Source: Adiantum capillus-veneris
Taxonomy: Eukaryota; Streptophyta; Polypodiopsida; Polypodiales; Pteridaceae
Assembly (NCBI GenBank): GCA_014529385.2
Contig: CM043956.1
Location: 86,977,721 to 87,041,720 of the forward strand
DNA: 64,000 nt
Direction of reading: 5' to 3'
Under the pieces are notes generated by a model. The model was not told where the DNA came from. It did not search any database and worked only from the letters and a program-made list of their open reading frames with translations. A program made the position numbers and the translations under genes. Positions 59,700-64,000 of the stretch are shown here, one piece after another; within the stretch, counting starts at the first letter, position 1, and each line of letters opens with the position of its first letter.

Positions 59700-61390
59700 G
59701 TGGATAGGGTTCTTTAGGCATATGGTTGAATGGGAGCTTGCTTTCATCAAGAGTATTTGGAGCAGTCAAGAAAATCAAGAAGATTGAAGCCAAGAGACAA
59801 AGCTTGCTAGAAGGAGAAAGGAGATTTGGACAATTGGGAAATGATGAAGCCCTGGAAGAGATAGCTTTCATCAAAAGAGCTGTTTTTGTCCACCAAAAAG
59901 TCATTAGTAATCTACAATGAGTTTTTAAAGAGGTTTACAATCAAGAAAATACACTTAAAAACTAGCTAGCAATGGCAAAGATACAACAAGTTGTAGAGGA
60001 GAAACTTATGGCCCAATGTCGCACCATTGAGAAAAGAAAAGGCAAATCCATAGCTGAATAGGCTAGTAGAAACAAGCACAAAACCATACGATGCAAGATC
60101 AAGAATCTCTGAGTTAAAACAATCGGTTAGGATGTAGAAGAGGATGAGACCATAGCTCTTTTTGAGGAACCATCAGGACGAGCCTGTAGACCATACTGAG
60201 GGCCACTTTTGGCACTTCCATTTCTACACATTTCACCCTTCAAAGCTCTACTTCTGATGACAGGCACCATAGCAGAGCATTTTGGCCCTGAAAACCACAT
60301 AAAGCATGCATAGCCATTGCTCCTTGCTCGCTATTGATCTACACAGCTTCTCAACCACTTTGGCATGCCCTTGAGAGACTACATAACCTTGCACTACACT
60401 CTTTGTAGCATCAACCCACTTTAGCAGCACCAACGTGCCTCAATCCACACCCCCAGTCTAGCACATGCAACCAAATAGATTACAACACCTTCAATAGAAG
60501 TTGCTACATGGTAGAATGGTGGTACAACAACTAGATAAGATATTTATGCCTTATCCCACCACTTTCATCACTTACAAAACATCCCAAAGCGGTGTGAATG
60601 CCATAATATATGGTTGCATGGCCACTATGATGTTTGGGTGGAACACAGTCGTCCATGCCATGGGCCAACTGGTTGAAGCTCAATAGAAGGCTCCTATATT
60701 TGTAGTAATTGCCCTTTATATTGAGCTCTAAGAAACTAAAGAAGAGTTAGAGAAGGTCAAGAGTGAGCTGATGGAGCTCAGATCTAAGATACGAGAGGTG
60801 GATATTGAACATAATAATGATGCCAGACTTATGTCTCTCAACAAAAAGACATAGCCAAACTATAGAATGACTAGCAATGACCAATTGAAGAGAATTGATC
60901 TTTACTAAGGAAGCTACAACCGAGTTACAAGGTAGATTAGAAGAGAAAAAGACTGCTCTGAAGTCTCTAATGGCAACCCACCACACCTTGAGGCAAGCAG
61001 TTACATAGAAATACACATACCAGTATTTAGGGATATTGCTAATCTAGAGGGTAATCTCACACTTAATATGAAAGATTTGCAAAATTTACTCGAGTCTATG
61101 AAGTCAAACCTAGAGGAGAAATCTAAATAATACATTGGTGTGCTAGTCAATCAGGTATTAGTTGAATATATCAATAGTCATGACGTTGATAAGGATGAAG
61201 AAGACCAAGAGGAGGACCAAGATCAAGAGGAGGATACCAAAGTTGTTCATGATGATGGCAACAATGATGAAGATGACAATAACCCACCTTCAAACTCAAA
61301 AACTGGTGAGAATCAATCCACACAAGGCACTGGCTCGACTAGTCACACTGACGAGCCTGATAGTAGCCAGACTCAACATCAGGGTTAGTC
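59700..61390 (+). pseudogene. Coiled-coil ORF with acidic tail upstream of a 3' LTR
   Basis: Open pieces with a common style: 59726-59920 (AVKKIKKIEAKRQSLLEGERRFG), 60501-60686, a stretch near 60730-60830 (TKEELEKVKSELMELRSKIREV), one near 61030-61130 (NLTLNMKDLQNLLESMKSNLEEKSK) and 61140-61388, which ends in a Glu/Asp run (EEDQEEDQDQEED) and a Ser/Thr/Gln tail. They read as one long coiled-coil protein broken by many stops. It lies just before a purine tract and LTR, where an extra ORF after integrase would be. No enzymatic motif seen; family unknown. Confidence 0.45.
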
Positions 61391-61537
61391 TAGTCAAAAC
61401 CAAAATTAAGACCAGCTTTAGACACAAGGAACTAAGGGATCCCAAAACTTAGCAACACAAAAAGTGATGGGGGCTTTTCACAAGCCAAGCTCCCATACCC
61501 CTCTTCTCTTGTCCCCACCCCATGAAAACCCCCTCTT

Positions 61538-61547
61538 AGGGAGGGAG
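61538..61547 (+). promoter_or_regulatory. Polypurine tract before the 61548 LTR
   Basis: AGGGAGGGAG followed by TGATAAAAGGC. Confidence 0.55.
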
Positions 61548-62296
61548 TGATAAAAGGCATTGGAAAAAGTAAGAAAAAATAAATTATGATTATGTAAATA
61601 TATGAGAAAGGTAAAATAGGCCACCTCATGCCTGCGGGGCAGCCCATCCCCACCTTGCCTCCTTTTTCTTCACTGTTGCCCCGTCGTGTGTCCCTTTTCC
61701 TCTCCTCCACTCAAAAGGTCAACCCCCTCTCTCTTACCCTTTTCCTTTCTCCTTTCTCTCTCCCCTAAAGCTACCCCACCTCTCACCAATAATGCATTCT
61801 AACTCACCAATAATGCACCCTAACTCACATGCAACTTACCCTATCTTCCAAAATAGTATACCCCACCCCCCCTTTCTCTCTCCTATCATATCCCATGACC
61901 CAAATACCCCCCTCTCTCTCTAAGGGGCACCATGTCTCTTGTCTTGTAGCTAAATAACCTCCCCCACACTCACACACACTCAATTTCACTCGAAAAGGTG
62001 CCCACAGACCCATCCCCACCCGGTGGTTACCTGATTTTTCTTGTGTTCACACACATCTGCACACAGATTCACCTCTGAACACACTCCCCTCTCTCCCCTC
62101 TTGTAATTACTTTATTCTCCATGTCACCTCTCACTTTTTTTCATCAACCCATCTCTCTCTCTTAGTCTCTCTCTCATGAGACTACTGTTATGGCACATAT
62201 ACACACAGCCAGACAAGTAGGGCCCATAGTCACATGGCCTATGTAGATAATGATTTCTTCATTTCTAAATTCTAGAATTTCTCCCCCCTCCTCCCC

Positions 62297-62305
62297 TATA
62301 TAAAG
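62297..62305 (+). promoter_or_regulatory. TATA box of E8 LTR
   Basis: TATATAAAG within CCCCTATATAAAGAGGGG, a short near-palindrome. Confidence 0.6.
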
Positions 62306-62775
62306 AGGGGTCACCATCACACTAAAGGACACACACAACATCACTAAAGAGTACACTATGCAGTATGTGCGCCTAGTGCACACACACACACACCCACACC
62401 ATCACCATCACCGCAATCACCATGCTCGTCTTGAGCATGACCTCTACACCCTTGGCCTATGGAAGATGAAGGGCAGCTAAATGAAGGATGATGTCCATAA
62501 CCCTTGTGCGAGTCTTCGCCATCAGCTCCCCACCTATCATCCATGTGCTCTACCACTCTCTCCCTTCTCTTTACCCTACCCTATGCCCCCCATTTCATCG
62601 CCTTATTCTCTAAATAAAGCTTGAGGTTTTGTGAGTATGTTTTCTTGCAATGTTTTGCCCATGTGAGGTGTGCGGAATCGCCACCTAGTCTTGTGTTTGG
62701 AGTGAGCTTGTGTATGTGTGAAGGGTGTGCGGATTCGACATCCTTCTGTGGTGCCTAAGTACTAAGACGCTATAC

Positions 62776-62777
62776 TC

Positions 62778-62833
<56 letters not shown>
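62776..62833. repeat. (CT)n microsatellite in E8 LTR
   Basis: About 58 bases, almost pure CT. Confidence 0.95.
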
Positions 62834-62835
<2 letters not shown>

Positions 62836-63048
62836 GATCTCCATTCCCCTTCCTCTTCATCATTACTCCCAAGCATGCATCTCTCTTGGATGAAAACTTT
62901 GTTATGGTGGTCTGTTGTTTGCGTCCTAGCCGCTGAAGCTAGGTGGTGCCCCTTGTTTGCTTTACCATGATAGGCTTGAGGCGCTCCATTTGGTCCCCGG
63001 TGTTTTAGAGGCTGTCGGGGGTTCGGGGTTCGCTTTTCTCCCGTTATT

Positions 63049-63066
63049 TGGTGCCCCCACTGAGGA
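63049..63066 (+). promoter_or_regulatory. E8 primer binding site
   Basis: TGGTGCCCCCACTGAGGA, the same 18-mer as at 42387 and (minus) 4999-5016. Confidence 0.75.
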
Positions 63067-63119
63067 TCTTTTCATGAAACCCTTCAGTTTACAAGACTGA
63101 AACCCCTAAACTATTGTGA

Positions 63120-63800
63120 ATGGATGAATGGCTAGCAGGATTTGCTAATTGGACGACAGAAGAAGAAGAGCTCCAAGCACAACTAGATGAACTCCGCATC
63201 TCCATCGAAGCTCGAGTGCCAGGCATAACGATAATCTATTTGCAGTGGGAGAGTCAACCAACATGCCAAACCCAGTGGATATACATAGGCCAAGTGCCAA
63301 GAAGAAGAAGGAGAAGGTCGAAACCATGTCCGCAACCTACAACCAACCCACAACAACAAAATGGAAGGAGCTCTATACAATAGAGAATCAACACTATTCT
63401 ACTTTGAGAATCAGGTAACTCAAGTCACCGAGGTAATTATCACAGTCAGTTTTCAAGTCGCACCTGATGCTGCAGCACAGATAACGGAATCATTGGCTCA
63501 CACTCTCACTAGAGAAACTAGTGATCTACTGAGTTTGTTTCAGGAAAGAACACCACCCTCTCCCACAAGCTTGGATAGTGACTAAGCACCTCTAAGCTTC
63601 ACATGAATCAGTACAACCTACCTCAAGACAGATCACACATACCAACACGTGTACGCTCAATCAAGGTAATACTGGATTTGAAGGCTCACTACGAGTACGT
63701 CATTGACACCATGCTGGGTGGGGAGCGGTTTTTTTGTGGTTCTGGCATCAGATCAACCATTTGTCTTACCTTTGGTACAAGGCAATGTACCGTTTGAAGT
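63120..63800 (+). other. E8 leader with short ORFs
   Basis: ORFs of 87, 74 and 64 codons at 63120, 63361 and 63603. The first starts MDEWLAGFANWTTEEEELQAQLDELR with an Arg-rich end (RRRRRR). None resembles P1 or P2 of E1. They may be leader ORFs or decayed coding sequence. Confidence 0.35.
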
Positions 63801-63905
63801 TTTAATCTATGTCCTAGTATAAGAGGGTATACACGCCTCCTTGTCAAGAAGAAAAAAACTTTTGCAAGTTACGTAGTGTGTCTTTCTAGCTCTCTCTCAG
63901 TAATC

Positions 63906-64000
63906 ATGGAAAGTGTAGCATTTCCAACATTTAAAGGAAAGAAGGGGGAGGATTTGGTAACAGACTTCCTAGATGATTTTGAAGTAGCATGTGTAGTGAG
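63906..64000 (+). CDS. E8 gag, N-terminus (runs off the right edge)
   Basis: ATG 63906 opens MESVAFPTFKGKKGEDLVTD, resembling the E1 gag start (YPLFFGEPGEDAELFL) and the E6 start. Only 31 codons are in the window. It follows the E8 primer site by about 840 bases. Confidence 0.6.
   Translation, partial: MESVAFPTFKGKKGEDLVTDFLDDFEVACVV

Larger units (their letters stand above)
61548..63045 (+). repeat. LTR shared by an upstream element end and E8 (about 1.5 kb)
   Basis: Begins TGATAAAAGG after a purine tract and ends just before a primer site at 63049. A purine tract on one side and a primer site on the other suggest two internal regions sharing one LTR, as in tandem or recombined elements. 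TATA box at 62297-62305; (CT)n at 62776-62833; its tail (GTCCTAG...CTAGGTGGTGCCCCTT) resembles the tail of the E1 LTR. Confidence 0.6.

Overview
The window looks like a transposon-dominated intergenic stretch of a large land-plant nuclear genome. The evidence is nested Ty3/gypsy LTR retrotransposons on both strands, one with the second, archaeal-type RNase H found in plant Tat-lineage elements; a tRNA-iMet-type primer site; a plant L1-like LINE ORF1 remnant; a DEAD-box helicase fragment of DDX5/DBP2 type; and many long (GA/CT)n tracts. I see no intact host gene, tRNA or rRNA gene. The species cannot be named from this sequence.

Layout. 1-7709 (minus): 5' half of a Tat-like gypsy element (E1) with LTR, primer site, two small leader ORFs, gag-pol with one frameshift, second RNase H and integrase running off the left edge. 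E1 sits inside the gag of an older minus-strand element (E5; gag 7710-8682, primer site 9082-9099, LTR from 9101). 10810-11449: a dispersed repeat ending in a 216-bp compound microsatellite. 11931-12111: an 81-bp-arm foldback. 12036-24248 (minus): gypsy element E2 with both LTRs; its 3' LTR carries a 288-bp MITE that the 5' LTR lacks, its protease gene is split by a 2.3-kb solo LTR of the E1 family (18233-20514), and its pol carries an exact in-frame triplication of 51 codons. 24706-25236: second copy of the dispersed repeat. 26548-27220: LINE ORF1 remnant. 27925-38384 (plus): E3, structurally complete with LTRs, primer site, purine tract and near-perfect target duplication. E3 encodes gag and protease but no reverse transcriptase or integrase; its leader holds seven copies of a 24-bp palindrome, and it carries a DEAD-box helicase fragment beside its 3' LTR. 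38385-44700: decayed element pieces (integrase core, gag, primer site, purine tract). 45620-47330: two tandem arrays (68-bp and about 190-bp units). 47476-54425 (plus): decayed gypsy E4 with leader hairpins, protease, RT, RNase H and integrase. 54540-61540: decayed retroelement ORFs and an LTR with an inverted copy of its end. 61548-64000 (plus): LTR, primer site and gag start of E8, running off the right edge.

The most notable signal is a pair of related ORFs of about 70 codons in the leader of E1 (4491-4943) that recurs inside both LTRs of the unrelated element E2. In the best-aligned parts most differences are synonymous, and one length (213 nt) is kept exactly in three copies, which points to protein-level selection on an unrecognised leader peptide. 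Other leads are the E3 leader palindromes, the captured helicase fragment, and the MITE with its built-in empty-site control.
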